Assembly: GCA_965249175.1 (NCBI GenBank)
Contig: OZ252227.1
Location: forward strand, 2,294,001 to 2,358,000
Length of the DNA: 64,000 bases
Direction: 5' to 3'
DNA from: CAZYFH01 sp965249175
GTDB taxonomy: Bacteria; Acidobacteriota; Vicinamibacteria; Vicinamibacterales; UBA8438
In this document: in pieces, positions 43,801 through 52,691 of the stretch
Layout of the letters: each line of letters opens with the position of its first letter
Position numbering within the stretch: position 1 is the stretch's first letter
Notes under the pieces: generated by a model
Seen by the model: the letters and a program-made list of their open reading frames with translations, nothing else
Databases searched by the model: none
What the model was told of the DNA's origin: nothing
Program-made: the position numbers and the translations under genes

Positions 43801-44193
43801 GAGATCCTGGGGGACGCCGGTCACCAACGCGGAGGGAGAGGTCGGATCGCGGTACCGTTTGTCCCACAGGAGCTGGAGCACATCGCCGGTGAACGGCAGC
43901 AGGCCCGTGAGCGCCCGATACAGCACGACGCCGAAGCTGTACCAGTCCGAGGCCTCCGTCGCGGTTTGGTTCGACGCCTGGTTCTCGTGCGAGACGCCGG
44001 CGAGGGTACGGAACTCCCGCTTGAAGCGATACTAGGCGCCGGCATCGTCGACCCGATGCAAAGCCTTGAGCGCGATCACGGCGTCGTGATCGCGGTCGTG
44101 CACCTCGTAGACCACACCGAAGCTGCCGGCGCCGAGCCGGCGTCGGACGTGGAAGCGGTCGGTGCCGGAGAACTCGCTGGCCGCCTGCCCCAT
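40806..44193 (-). pseudogene. Ser/Thr kinase-AAA ATPase regulator, decayed
   Basis: From ATG 44193: kinase start RRRLGAGSFGVVYEVHDRDH, lysine in VIALKALHR, then TAG where a residue before YRFKREFRTLAGVSHEN is expected. The sequence then jumps in frame to EASDWYSFGVVLYRALTGLL, so the HRD and DFG loops are deleted. The ATPase domain is preserved: SAFVGRAEQLRTLRAGFDAM, Walker A GRSGLGKTVLI, Walker B LVLVIDDLQWGD. TPR-like helices follow. One extra T near 42073 shifts the frame before RHVLAVVGL. The protein would have been a MalT/PknK-like signal ATPase of about 1130 aa. Confidence 0.85.
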
Positions 44194-44217
44194 CTCGCGG
44201 TCAATCGTAGTCGACCG

Positions 44218-44518
44218 CGCACGGTGACGCGGCGGCGTTCACGGTGCAGCCGTGGAACCTCTCGGGCCAGGAGTTCGATTTCGATGCGGATGGAGCGGTG
44301 TTTCGTTCGAGTGGCACCCGGACAGCATTGTCTTTGAGAGTCGGAATTCCGGCGGTCAAATCCTCGAGTCGTGGATCTACGAAGGGTCAGGAATCCCGAC
44401 TCCGGGGAACGAGAAGGTGAGAATGAACGTGTGGTTGATCGGCGGCAATCCCCCGCGCGGGGGGCATTCAGAGGAAGTGATTGTCACGGACTTTGCGTTT
44501 CTGCCATTGGAGCCGTGA
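44218..44518 (+). pseudogene. GH16-like (concanavalin fold) C-terminal fragment
   Basis: Reads AAFTVQPWNLSGQEFDFDAD, (shift) SFEWHPDSIVFESRNSGGQI, MNVWLIGGNPPRGGHSEEVI and VTDFAFLPLEP then stop. The FEWxPDxIxF strand and the MNxWL strand are typical of GH16-like lectin/glucanase domains. The N-terminal catalytic strand (ExDxE) is absent. Confidence 0.55.
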
Positions 44519-44670
44519 CACTGGAATAGCGACTGTGTCGTCCGACGCGAGGTCCTCGGGGTGGATTGGGATCGCGACTGGGAGGACTCGGACGTCCATC
44601 TGCTGGCGTCATCCTCGCAGTCCGGGTCCGACGACCTCCAGCGTCTCGTCCCAACGCCCTGAAACAACCG

Positions 44671-44790
44671 GTGTCCGGCTCGGATCCTGTGAGGTCACGG
44701 CCTGCATTGGCGCTGGGGTATGGGGGGGGTCTACCGCGCCCGCGACACGACGCTCGACCGCGACCTGGCGCTGAACGTGGGAGCAACGCG
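44671..44790 (+). pseudogene. Ser/Thr kinase N-lobe fragment, degenerate
   Basis: Reads GVRLGSCEVTACIGAG, (shift) GGVYRARDTTLDRDLALNV. The glycine loop is disrupted by a shift, and the AIK lysine is Asn. It ends directly after beta3. Confidence 0.65.
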
Positions 44791-45003
44791 TGAATCGGCG
44801 TGTGCGGGCACGGGTGTGGTCTGTCACGGGGAGTTTTACCCTTTACCATGCGTGGCGCCGTCACGCCGACAGCCGCGTAGTTGAGCGCCACGTGCGCTGC
44901 GGGACGGGCCTGCGGCGGCGTTCCACGCTCATCCGCGGGCATCGAATCCCCTATTGGAGGGACGAGGGCTCCGGAGCCCGACGGGGGCGGTCGGACCTGG
45001 GCG

Positions 45004-45334
45004 GCACTACAATGACCCCCGTCACCGATGTCCCTTGCCCCCGGCGCCCAGCTCGGCCCCTATTCGATCACCGCTGAAATCGGCCGCGGTGGGATGGGCG
45101 TCGTGTTCTTGGCCCAAGACCCCCGCTTGAAGCGCCAGGTCGCGATCAAGCTCCTGCCACCCGACCTGACCCGCGACGAGACGGCCAAGCAGCGGTTCCT
45201 GCAGGAAGCCCAAGCGGCGTCGGCGCTGGATCATCCCAACATTTGCACGATCCACGAGATCAACGAGACAACCGACGGGCAGCTCTACCTCGTGATGGCC
45301 CACTACGCGGGGGAGACGCTCAAGGAGCGGATCG
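45004..45334 (+). repeat. 331-bp exact duplication, copy 2
   Basis: Pairs with 33117-33447. It ends at GGATCG, ten bases before the IS3 element that starts at 45345. Confidence 0.85.
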
Positions 45335-45344
45335 GGCGTGGGCC
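45028..45344 (+). pseudogene. Ser/Thr kinase N-lobe fragment (duplicate)
   Basis: Same protein piece as at 33141 through ETLKERI, then RG and the IS3 insertion. Removal of the IS does not restore a kinase, so the fragment was already truncated. Confidence 0.85.
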
Positions 45345-45376
45345 TGACGTGCCCGGTTTCTTCGGACCACCGCTTA

Positions 45377-46240
45377 CTGGAGAATGACGCCCGTAGGGCT
45401 CTCTCCTACCCAGCCGTGGGTCGCCCCCAACTGCGCCTTGAACTCAGCAGGTGTGAGGTCGCCGAGACTCATGTTGCGGGCGCTCTTCGTTATCGTGCCG
45501 CCGCCACCGTTCGATCCCGATCTGCGCCTCCTTCCGATTCCGGAACCATTCGAGTGTCAGGCATTCGTTCCGGAACTTCCCGTTGAACGACTCGTCGGTG
45601 CCGTGCTGCCAGGGCTTGCCCGGATCGATAAAGGCCGTGTCGATCTGCGCGCCCTGGAGCCAATGGAGCACCGCCGTCGCGATGAATTCGGGGCCATTGT
45701 CGGAGCGCAAATAGCGAGGCGCCCCGTGGAGGCTCACCAGCTGCGTGAGCAGGTCAATCACCCGCCCCGACCGTATACTGCCGGCCACGTCAATGGCCAG
45801 GCAGTCGCGCGTGAACTCGTCGACGATGGTCAGGCACTTCAGCGACCGGCCATCCGCGCAGGTGTCGAAGACGAAATCGTAGGCCCAGACGTGATTCCTC
45901 GCCGTCGGGGGCAGCGGCCGCGGGCGGCCTGAGGCCACCCGACGACGCGGGCGCCGGCGCGGCACTTGGAGCCCCGCCTGGCGCCAGAGCCGATAGGTCC
46001 GTTCCGCACTCAGGGCATGCCCGCGACGCGCGAGAAAGACCGAATCTTGCGGTAGCCATACCGCGGATACTGGCCCGCGAGCTCACGCATCACCGTCAGC
46101 GCCGGTGCATCGCGCTGCTGGAGGCGCGAGACGTAGCCCAGCGTCGATCGAGCGACGGACAACACAGCGCACGCGCGGCGGCTCGACAGGCCGCGTCGCC
46201 GGGCGAACGCGACCTGCTGCCGGCGCGCCCGTGCGCCTAC
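45377..46240 (-). pseudogene. IS3-family OrfB with frameshifts
   Basis: The integrase core is readable: HVWAYDFVFDTCADGRSLKC (first D), YLRSDNGPEFIATAVLHWLQ (second D), WQHGTDESFNGKFRNECLTL (E). The N-terminal helix part is in other frames (45966-46240), and near the 3' end a shift moves the tail NMSLGDLTPAEFKAQLGA out of frame. At least two lesions. Confidence 0.85.
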
Positions 46241-46427
46241 AATTTTTTTCGCGTGATCTCCTTGAGCACGTCGATCTCCAGATCCCGATCGGCCCGAAGT
46301 GCTTCCGCCAGCTGTAAATCGTCTGCGCGCTCACGCCGTGCTGCTTGGCGACCGCCGGCACCGGCCGCCGATCGGCCTCCCGCAGGATCGTCACCATCTG
46401 CTCGTCCGTGAACCGGGTCTTCTTCAT
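46230..46427 (-). pseudogene. IS3-family OrfA, frameshifted
   Basis: ATG 46427 after GGGCGAGGAGGAGCC gives MKKTRFTDEQMVTILREADR, then VAKQHGVSAQTIYSWRKHFG. After KHFG the expected leucine-zipper region is out of frame. Confidence 0.8.
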
Positions 46428-46545
46428 GGCTCCTCCTCGCCCGGAGGACGCCATTCTCTCAAGTGTCAGCTGGTCCGAAAAACGGCAGGCAGGTCAGCCA
46501 CAGGTGCATTATCGGACCTAAATCAAGACCACGGTGGCGCTCACT

Positions 46546-46632
46546 CTAGAGCGCCTGCAGGTGGTCGTGATCGCCCTCGCGCACCAGCCGCAGCCCGAGC
46601 CGCTTAGCCCGCCGTCGTGCCTGCGCCCAGTT
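46546..46632 (-). pseudogene. Fragment of M15-like peptidase 3' end
   Basis: The minus frame reads WAQARRRAKRLGLRLVREGD, HDHLQAL and stop, almost identical to the last 28 codons of the gene at 19081. It sits 7 bases from the stop of the RibD-like gene. Confidence 0.75.
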
Positions 46633-46639
46633 CGGCGCT

Positions 46640-47308
46640 TCATGTCGTGACCGCGTATGTCATCAGGACGATACCGTCGCGCATGCGCTCGATGTCCTTG
46701 AGCGCCAGTGACACGACACCCTGCGCGGACGTCAGGTCGGTCCCCCTGAACACGGTTCTGGGCGTCGCGCCTCCCGCGAGCGCCGGGTGGATCAGGAGCG
46801 CGATGTCGTCCACCAGACCTTGCCTGAGGAGGCATCCGTTGAGTGTCCCACCGCTATCGACCCGGACCGTGCTGACGCCGTGCTCCGCACCGAGAATCCC
46901 GAGGGCACGGCTGTAGTCCACGTGGTCCTCACCCGCGACGATGTACCGAATGCCTCTCCGCTCGAGATAGTCGAGGTACTCGCAAGGTGTCCGTGTCGAA
47001 CAGACAGCCATGACATCCCGCCAATAGGGCTGCTGGCGCCAGTAGTGCCAGGTGCGCAGACGCCCCCTGCTGTCGGGCACGACGAGCAGCGGTCGCGCGT
47101 CATCGGACGCGATCGGGGGAGGCTGGAGGTCGTCCTCCGTCTCCGCCGGAATCTCGTCCTCGGCATGCAGGAGCGTGTCACAGCCTGCGAGCGTGGCGTC
47201 TTCGCGCCATCTCGGAATCTGCTCGTAGAACAGCCCGACGTCTGGCGTGAACCCATCGGTTCGCCCGTCGAGACTGACCGCGTTGAACACGATGATGCGT
47301 GGCTTCAT
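46640..47308 (-). CDS. RibD C-terminal/dihydrofolate reductase-like protein
   Basis: 222 aa from ATG 47308. It has the reductase fold of RibD: MKPRIIVFNAVSLDGRTDGF, LAGCDTLLHAEDEIP, PLLVVPDSRGRLRTW, GIRYIVAGEDHVDYSRALGI, VRVDSGGTLNGCLLRQGLVD and LLIHPALAGG. The DSGGTLNG..L..GLVDE-type stretch binds NADPH and substrate in the family. It may reduce a pteridine- or pyrimidine-like compound; no riboflavin genes are nearby. Intact. Confidence 0.88.
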   Translation of the reverse strand: MKPRIIVFNAVSLDGRTDGFTPDVGLFYEQIPRWREDATLAGCDTLLHAEDEIPAETEDDLQPPPIASDDARPLLVVPDSRGRLRTWHYWRQQPYWRDVMAVCSTRTPCEYLDYLERRGIRYIVAGEDHVDYSRALGILGAEHGVSTVRVDSGGTLNGCLLRQGLVDDIALLIHPALAGGATPRTVFRGTDLTSAQGVVSLALKDIERMRDGIVLMTYAVTT

Positions 47309-47329
47309 GTCCCTAGGCACCGGTTCGCC

Positions 47330-47735
47330 CCCGCCATGACAGGCGTGGCTTCTCCAGTTGGCCGGAGAAGTCAGAATGCAGCGAGTACACACCAATAGAG
47401 CCTATGTCCCCGCTCCGAATCATCACGACTTCGTGCGCCTGACTCCCGATCCAGTACGCGGCCGAGGCCATCAAGGCGTTAGCGTGCGCGACCATGTGCT
47501 TCTGATCACGAGCGGCGAAGATCTCCGCCGCGAGCTCCGGGACCCCTTCGACGGTCCCGCCCGGTGACGAGATGTCGAAGAGGATGGCCGACGTCGTCGC
47601 TCGCCAGCGCCCGGCGGAACATGCCGCTGATCTCCTCGGTCGACGTCATCCCGCTCGAGGCGTCGAACGTCCGGTGCGCAATGACCCTTGGATCGGGAGA
47701 ATGCCGTGCGATGCACCATCGCTAATGCCATCGAT
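47330..47735 (-). pseudogene. S49 peptidase (SppA/prohead protease-like), decayed
   Basis: Pieced from three frames on the minus strand: HGILPIQG, then VIAHRTFDASSGMTSTEEIS and GMFRRALASDDV, then SAILFDISSPGGTVEGVPEL, HANALMASAAYWIGSQAHEV and SGDIGSIGVYSLHSDFS. The SPGG motif and the serine in MASAAYWIGS mark the SppA/ClpP-like fold used as phage prohead protease or signal peptide peptidase. It has at least two shifts and lacks the C-terminus. Confidence 0.75.
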
Positions 47736-48061
47736 GAGGGTCTCGCGCCCGGATACGAGAGAAATGATCCTTGATAGCCGCTCAATCTGGCCGCCAGTCC
47801 CATTGTCCCGATAAGCAGCCATGCCACAGTCGGCGACAGCGCCGGCAGATGAGGCGCCAACCTCACGGCGGCGGCATCGTCTCGAGTACCTGCATGGTGA
47901 AAAATCAGCCGGTTGACGAAGGGTTCGTAGGCCGTGCCGGAGATACCGCGGTTCCTAGTCTTTAACCTGACCATGAAACCAACCACCCCGGCCATGAATA
48001 ACGGCAGGAACGCGACCAGAAGTAGCGAGAACATCAGGAGGCGGAGCGCGTTTCTCAACAT
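47736..48061 (-). pseudogene. Membrane-anchored N-terminal fragment
   Basis: ATG 48061 gives a membrane segment (LRLLMFSLLLVAFLPLFMAG), then ISGTAYEPFVNRLIFHHAGT and LPALSPTVAWLLIGTMGLAA. The family is not recognised; the charged segment followed by a second hydrophobic stretch might belong to a methyltransferase-like protein. It is cut by the S49 fragment downstream and by ISd upstream. Confidence 0.4.
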
Positions 48062-48149
48062 ATTTTAATTATCTCTCTTCGGGTGCCAGGAGAGACGCGG
48101 TTGCAAACCAGTGCGGTAGTGTCGCGAAGAGTGTGCAAAACCGCTTGAG

Positions 48150-49585
48150 GAGATATAACCAGAAGTTGTGGATCGGCAGTCTGAAGAAGGCGGCGTATCC
48201 TTTCGCGTGAGCAACGCGAAAACTCCGGCTGGCAGGCCGGTGAAAGGAGCCGCCACCCATGCTGAAGGTACTCGACAACGATGGAGCAGACAACGAAGTT
48301 CCGCCGGAAGAGCGCGGTGCGCAGACGGTGGACGAGCTGGCCCGGGAGGGAGCCCGGCGGATGTTGATGACGGCCCTGGCGGTGGAGGTCGGGCAGTACA
48401 TCGAGGCCCACGGCGAGGAGCGGGACGCGCGGGGACGCCGGCTGGTCGTTCGGAATGGTCGGGCCCAGGCGCGGAAGGTGACGTGCGGGGCAGGTACGCT
48501 CGAGGTGCATGCTCCTCGGGTGAACGACAAAAGGGTCAACGGCGCGGGCCAGCGGGAGCGGTTCACGAGTCGGATCTTGCCCCCCTACATGCGTCGCTCG
48601 CCCAAGGTGGCGGAGGTGCTGCCGATCCTCTATCTGCGCGGTCTGTCGACGGGCGATTTCCGCGAAGCGCTGCCGGTGCTATTGGGGGATGACGCGGCCG
48701 GCCTCAGCGCGACCAACATCGCGCGCCTCACGGCGGTGTGGGAAGAGGACTACCGGCGGTTCCGCCAGCGGGACCTGGCCGATCGTGACTACGTGTACGT
48801 GTGGGTCGACGGCATCCATTTCAACATCCGGCTCGAGGACGATCGGCTCTGTACGCTGGTGATCCATCGGCGTACGGCCCGATGGGACCAAGAAGCTCGT
48901 GGCCCTGGAGGACGGCTACCGCGAGAGCACCGACAGCTGGGCGACGGTGCTGCGGGACCTCCAGCGGCGCGGCATGCGGGCCCCGGTGGGGGCGGTCGGC
49001 GACGGCGCCCTGGGTTTCTGGGCGGCCGTGCGCGACGTGTGGCCGGACACGCGAGAGCTCCGCGACTGGTGTCACAAGATGGGCAACGTGCTCGACAAAT
49101 TGCCAAAGCGATTACAGCCGAAAGCGAAGCGCGCGCTCCGCGAGATCATGTACGCCGAGACGCGGGCACACGCCGAGGAGGCCATGGACGTCTTCATCGC
49201 CGAGTACGAGGCCAAGTACCCGAAGGCGGCGGCGTGCCTGGACGCAGACCGCGACCGCCTCCTCACGCACTTTGCCCTGCCAGCTGAGCATTGGCAGCAC
49301 GTGCGCACGAGCAACGTCATCGAGTCGCCATTCGCCACGGTCCGACTCCGGCAGCGCGTGACCAAAGGCGCGGGCTCGCGCACCAAGGGCCTGTTGATGG
49401 CCTACAAGCTGCTCGAGATGGCACAGCAGCGCTGGCGTCGGCTCAATGGCGCGCATCTGCTGCCACTCGTCCGCGCCGGCGTGACGTTCATTGACGGGGT
49501 ACAGCAGGAGCGAAACAACGAGGGAGATCGGAAGGTGGCCGCCTGATCACGCTGATGACCGATCCACAACATTTGACAATATCTC
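48150..49585 (+). mobile_element. ISa copy 6, frameshifted subtype, nested in ISd
   Basis: 1436 bp. CCGCTTGAG flanks both sides (48141-48149 and 49586-49594), a 9-bp duplication (or 8 bp plus a one-base linker). The insertion is only about 30 bases inside the ISd end. Confidence 0.93.
48259..49546 (+). pseudogene. ISa transposase copy 6, 1-base frameshift
   Basis: Carries the same inserted C (GTGATCCATCGG near 48864) as copies 2 and 3. Confidence 0.9.
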
Positions 49586-49659
49586 CCGCTTGAGGAAAAC
49601 GGGCGGTCATGGCAAGAGGTTGATTGTTGAAGTCGACCTACGCACAAAGGAGTGCAGCC

Positions 49660-50859
49660 ATGGCCACCCGACGCAAGCGTCCCGCGAAGCCCACCACGAT
49701 CGAAGCCCTGATCGGCAGCGACCGGGCGCTACTCAAGACCCTCGTGAAGGAATCGCTCCACGAAGTGCTGGAAGCGGAGATGACAGCGGCGGTTGGGGCG
49801 GGGCCGGGCGAGCGCACCGCCGACCGGCACGGCTATCGCTCGGGCTACTACACGCGGGGGCTGGTGACCCGGATCGGGAAGCTGGAGCTGCGGGTGCCGC
49901 GGGACCGGGAGGGCCGCTTCTCGACCGAGCTGTTTGACCGGTATCAACGGTCGGAGCAGGCCCTGGTGAGTGCGCTGGCCGAGATGTAGGTCCAAGGCGT
50001 CTCGACGCGGAAGGTGAAGGCCATCACGGAAGAGTTGTGCGGGCACACGTGCTCGGCGAGCACCATCAGCCGCATCAACAAGGGTCTGGATGCCCTGCTG
50101 CGGCGCTTTGCCCAGCGTCCGCTCGACGAGGCGTATCCGTATCTGATCCTGGATGCGCGGTACGAGAAGGTGCGGCTCGACGGCGTGATCCAGGCGCAGG
50201 CCGTGTTCATTGCGATCGGGATCAATCGCGAGGGGCGACGCCAGATCCTGGGCGTGGAGCTGTCGAATCGCGAGTCGAGCTCGAGCTGGAAGGCGTTCGT
50301 CACCGGGCTGCAGACGCGCGGCCTCCACGGCGTCGAGTTCGTGGTGTCGGACGATCACGCGGGGCTCAAGCGCGCGGTTCGGGAGCTGCTGCCGGCGGCG
50401 GTCTGGCAGCGGTGCTACGTGCACTTCTTACGCAACGCGCTCAACTATCTGCCGCGGAAGGCCGACGACGATTGCCGCCAGGAGCTGCGGTGGCTCTACG
50501 ACCGGCGCAACCTGAAAGAAGCCGAGCAGGATCTGCGCGCGTGGCTCAAGCGCTGGGAGCGACGCTCTCCCAAACTCACCGACTGGGTTGAGGCGCAGAT
50601 CGGGGAAACGCTGAACTTCTATCGCTTGCCGCGCCAACACCACAAGCATCTCAAGTCCACGAACATGCGCGAGCGGCTCAACGAGGAGATTAAGCGCCGC
50701 ACGCGCGTGGTGCGGATCTTTCCGAACGCGGACAGCTGCCGCCGGCTGGTACGGGCCCTCTGTGCCGAGACGCACGAGGGCTGGCTGGAGGATCACCGCT
50801 ACCTGAACATGGATTACTGGAAGGAACAGAAGAAGGACTTCATGCGGACCGCCGCCTAA
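49660..50859 (+). pseudogene. ISd transposase copy C, nonsense mutation
   Basis: ATG 49660 after CAAAGGAGTGCAGCC. The frame reads IEALIGSDRALLKTLVKESL, YRSGYYTRGLVTRIGKLELR, SALAEM, TAG (49987-49989), VQGVSTRKVKAITEELCGHT. The reverse copy has TAC (Tyr) at this codon. Downstream the DDE residues are intact: LILDARYEKVRLDGV, FVVSDDHAGLKRAVRELLPA, and LKSTNMRERLNEEIKRRTRV. A downstream start cannot restore the N-terminal DNA-binding domain. Confidence 0.9.
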
Positions 50860-50929
50860 CCGACAACGACAGCGGCCTCAGCCATGAAACCGCTTTTGCA
50901 CAACTTGACGTACACAACCACCAGTGCCG

Positions 50930-51304
50930 CGACTGCGCCCGGAGGTGGTAGCGGGCCGACTAGCGGAATGGCGGCGGCTGCTACGGCAATCGACGACCCA
51001 AAGCCGCGCCGTGCTGCAGCGGGTGCTGTGCGGCCGGATCACGTTTACGCCGAAGTGCGGGGGCTATGAGTTCGAAGCATCGACCCGGCTTGATAAGCTG
51101 TTTCTGGGCGTTGCCGTCGAGAGACCGACATGGATAGAAGCGAGCGACGCGGGCACCGAGCACATCGGTCCCGAGGACACGTGTGAGGTCGACTACGGGC
51201 GGTTACTTGAGGCGGTCCAGAACCGTGGGAAAGGGTTGGCGTCCCCAACGGGGATTGGACGTCTGTGGACAGTCGATCGGTCGAGGCTCGTGTGCGCAGC
51301 TTGA
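50930..51304 (+). pseudogene. Large serine recombinase C-terminal fragment
   Basis: Reads RLAEWRRLLRQSTTQSRAVL, QRVLCGRITFTPKCGGYEFE, STRLDKLFLGVAVERPTWIE and GLASPTGIGRL. The LQRVL.GRITFTP..GGY.F.. run is the end of serine-type site-specific recombinases. The catalytic N-terminal domain and zinc domain are gone; ISd lies upstream. Confidence 0.75.
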
Positions 51305-51352
51305 GGGAGTCGCGCATTTGGGCGCGTATGCTGGAGTTCGTCTCGATCGTGG

Positions 51353-51886
51353 ATGAGATTCATCCATGACGACTGCAAGAGGGTGCCCGTGAGAAAGACC
51401 CTTGCGATTCGCCGGTCCCACACCCTCGTCAAGAGGTTGAAGCCCGAAGAAACACCCGAGGAGGCGACCGCCGACATGGTGGTGGCGGGCTTGGCGAGCA
51501 ACGCCGTGACGGCCGTGCGGTTCTCGGAAGGCTCGTTCGGCGACGTGGACTTGACGGAGTGCCTCGCCAAACTGCGAGCCGCCGTCGGTCGTGTTCACCG
51601 CGGCGACCTGCGGGAGGCCGAGAGCCTCTTGACCGTGCAGGCAGTGACGTTGAACACGATGTTCACGCACCTGGCGACCCTGGCCGCCAAGACTGAGTCC
51701 GTCGACCGTCTCGACCGGTACACGCGGCTGGCGCTGAAGGCCCAGGGGCAATGCCGTGCCACGCTCGACACGCTAGCCGCTCTCAAGCACCCGTCGGCGG
51801 TGTTCGCGCAGACTCGCACCGCTCAACGACTTACGGGGATCGCCGATCGAATAAGGGAGGTCCCGCACTTTCGCCCCCCCCTCTGA
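51353..51886 (+). CDS. Hypothetical protein of a plasmid/accessory family
   Basis: 177 aa. MVVAGLASNAVTAVRFSEGS, REAESLLTVQAVTLNTMFTH, RYTRLALKAQGQCRATLDTL, AALKHPSAVFAQ. The QAxTLNxMFxxLA and LALKAQxQCRATLxTLAxxKxP motifs belong to a family common in accessory DNA, with no known role. The usual C-terminal continuation (QxN.A.GPQQVNN) is replaced by TRTAQRLTGIADRIREVP, so the end may be altered. Confidence 0.65.
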   Translation: MRFIHDDCKRVPVRKTLAIRRSHTLVKRLKPEETPEEATADMVVAGLASNAVTAVRFSEGSFGDVDLTECLAKLRAAVGRVHRGDLREAESLLTVQAVTLNTMFTHLATLAAKTESVDRLDRYTRLALKAQGQCRATLDTLAALKHPSAVFAQTRTAQRLTGIADRIREVPHFRPPL

Positions 51887-51947
51887 GAAACGCAAGCACG
51901 TCGGACTGGACGTGCAGGAGGCCCCCCGGGCGGGTGAGGGGGGCGGC

Positions 51948-52691
51948 CTACGGGACCAGACGTCGATCGTTAAACAGTCGCAAGGTGACACCGGGCCGGG
52001 TGACGCTCGTCGCCAGCCGGTCACCAGGTGGGTCGGGACGCTCGTAGACCACCCGGTAACGATTCGACGCATCGTCGTAGAACGCGCTCATGTCGGTCGC
52101 GAGCGTCGTCAGCGCGTCCGGCAGCGCGGTGGGAACCGCAACGGACGTATACCGCCCCCCGGTGTTCTCAGCCAGGTTGATCGCGCGGCCGGTGAGTTCG
52201 CTCCCGCCGCCCGTCGTGATCTGGATTGCGTGGATGATCACGCCGGCATGGCGCAGCGTGCCAACGAAATCGAGATACCGGTCATCGTTCATGAAAGCGC
52301 TCGCATCGGACCCGTCGGTCAGGACCAAGACGAACACCGGCCACGGCTCGTCGCCGTCGAACCGCCGCTCCCACGTCTCCTTGATGCCGTCGAGCATCCG
52401 CGCACCTCGGCCCCGGTCGGGGAAGATCGCTCGACTGGCCTCGATGAGCTCCGCCCGGTCGGCGGTGAAGTCAACGCGCCGTTGCACATTACCTCCGATG
52501 GTGAACAGGCCGACGACGTGCTGGGACGGCAGTGTCTCGAGAAACCTCGTAAGACCGTCACGGATTGGAGTGAGCGCCATACGGTCGGCTCTCGTGCGCT
52601 CCCCGTTGTCGACCAGGATCGCGATCTTCATAGGCGTCATGCCGCTTCGGGCGGAAAGGATCGTGGCCGGAGTCCCTGGGGTCGCCGACAT
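51948..52691 (-). CDS. VWA-domain protein, N-terminally truncated
   Basis: 247 aa, about 75% like the VWA protein at 27357: TPMKIAILVDNGERTRADRM, LFTIGGNVQRRVDFTADRAE, RMLDGIKETWERRFDGDEPW, LTDGSDASAFMNDDRYLDFV. The signal peptide and the LTPEEFxVxEDG segment before the VWA domain are missing. A short frame just upstream (HLHVQDVGD-like codons near 52695) suggests a lost 5' end. It would lack export. Confidence 0.7.
   Translation of the reverse strand: MSATPGTPATILSARSGMTPMKIAILVDNGERTRADRMALTPIRDGLTRFLETLPSQHVVGLFTIGGNVQRRVDFTADRAELIEASRAIFPDRGRGARMLDGIKETWERRFDGDEPWPVFVLVLTDGSDASAFMNDDRYLDFVGTLRHAGVIIHAIQITTGGGSELTGRAINLAENTGGRYTSVAVPTALPDALTTLATDMSAFYDDASNRYRVVYERPDPPGDRLATSVTRPGVTLRLFNDRRLVP

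Larger units (their letters stand above)
45345..46496 (-). mobile_element. IS3-family element, decayed
   Basis: 1152 bp. Ends TGACGTGCCCGG..TTCGGACCA and, reversed, TGACCTGCC..GTTTTTCGGACCA. A 3-bp duplication, GCC, lies at 45342-45344 and 46497-46499. Confidence 0.85.
48117..50910 (+). mobile_element. ISd copy C, IS256-family, with ISa copy 6 nested in its left end
   Basis: Left end TAGTGTCGCGAAGAGTGTGC, right end TGCACAACTTGACG. The element is about 1350 bp without the nested ISa. Boundaries are set by comparison with the reverse copy at 58846-60182, so a few bases are uncertain and no target duplication could be confirmed. Confidence 0.8.
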
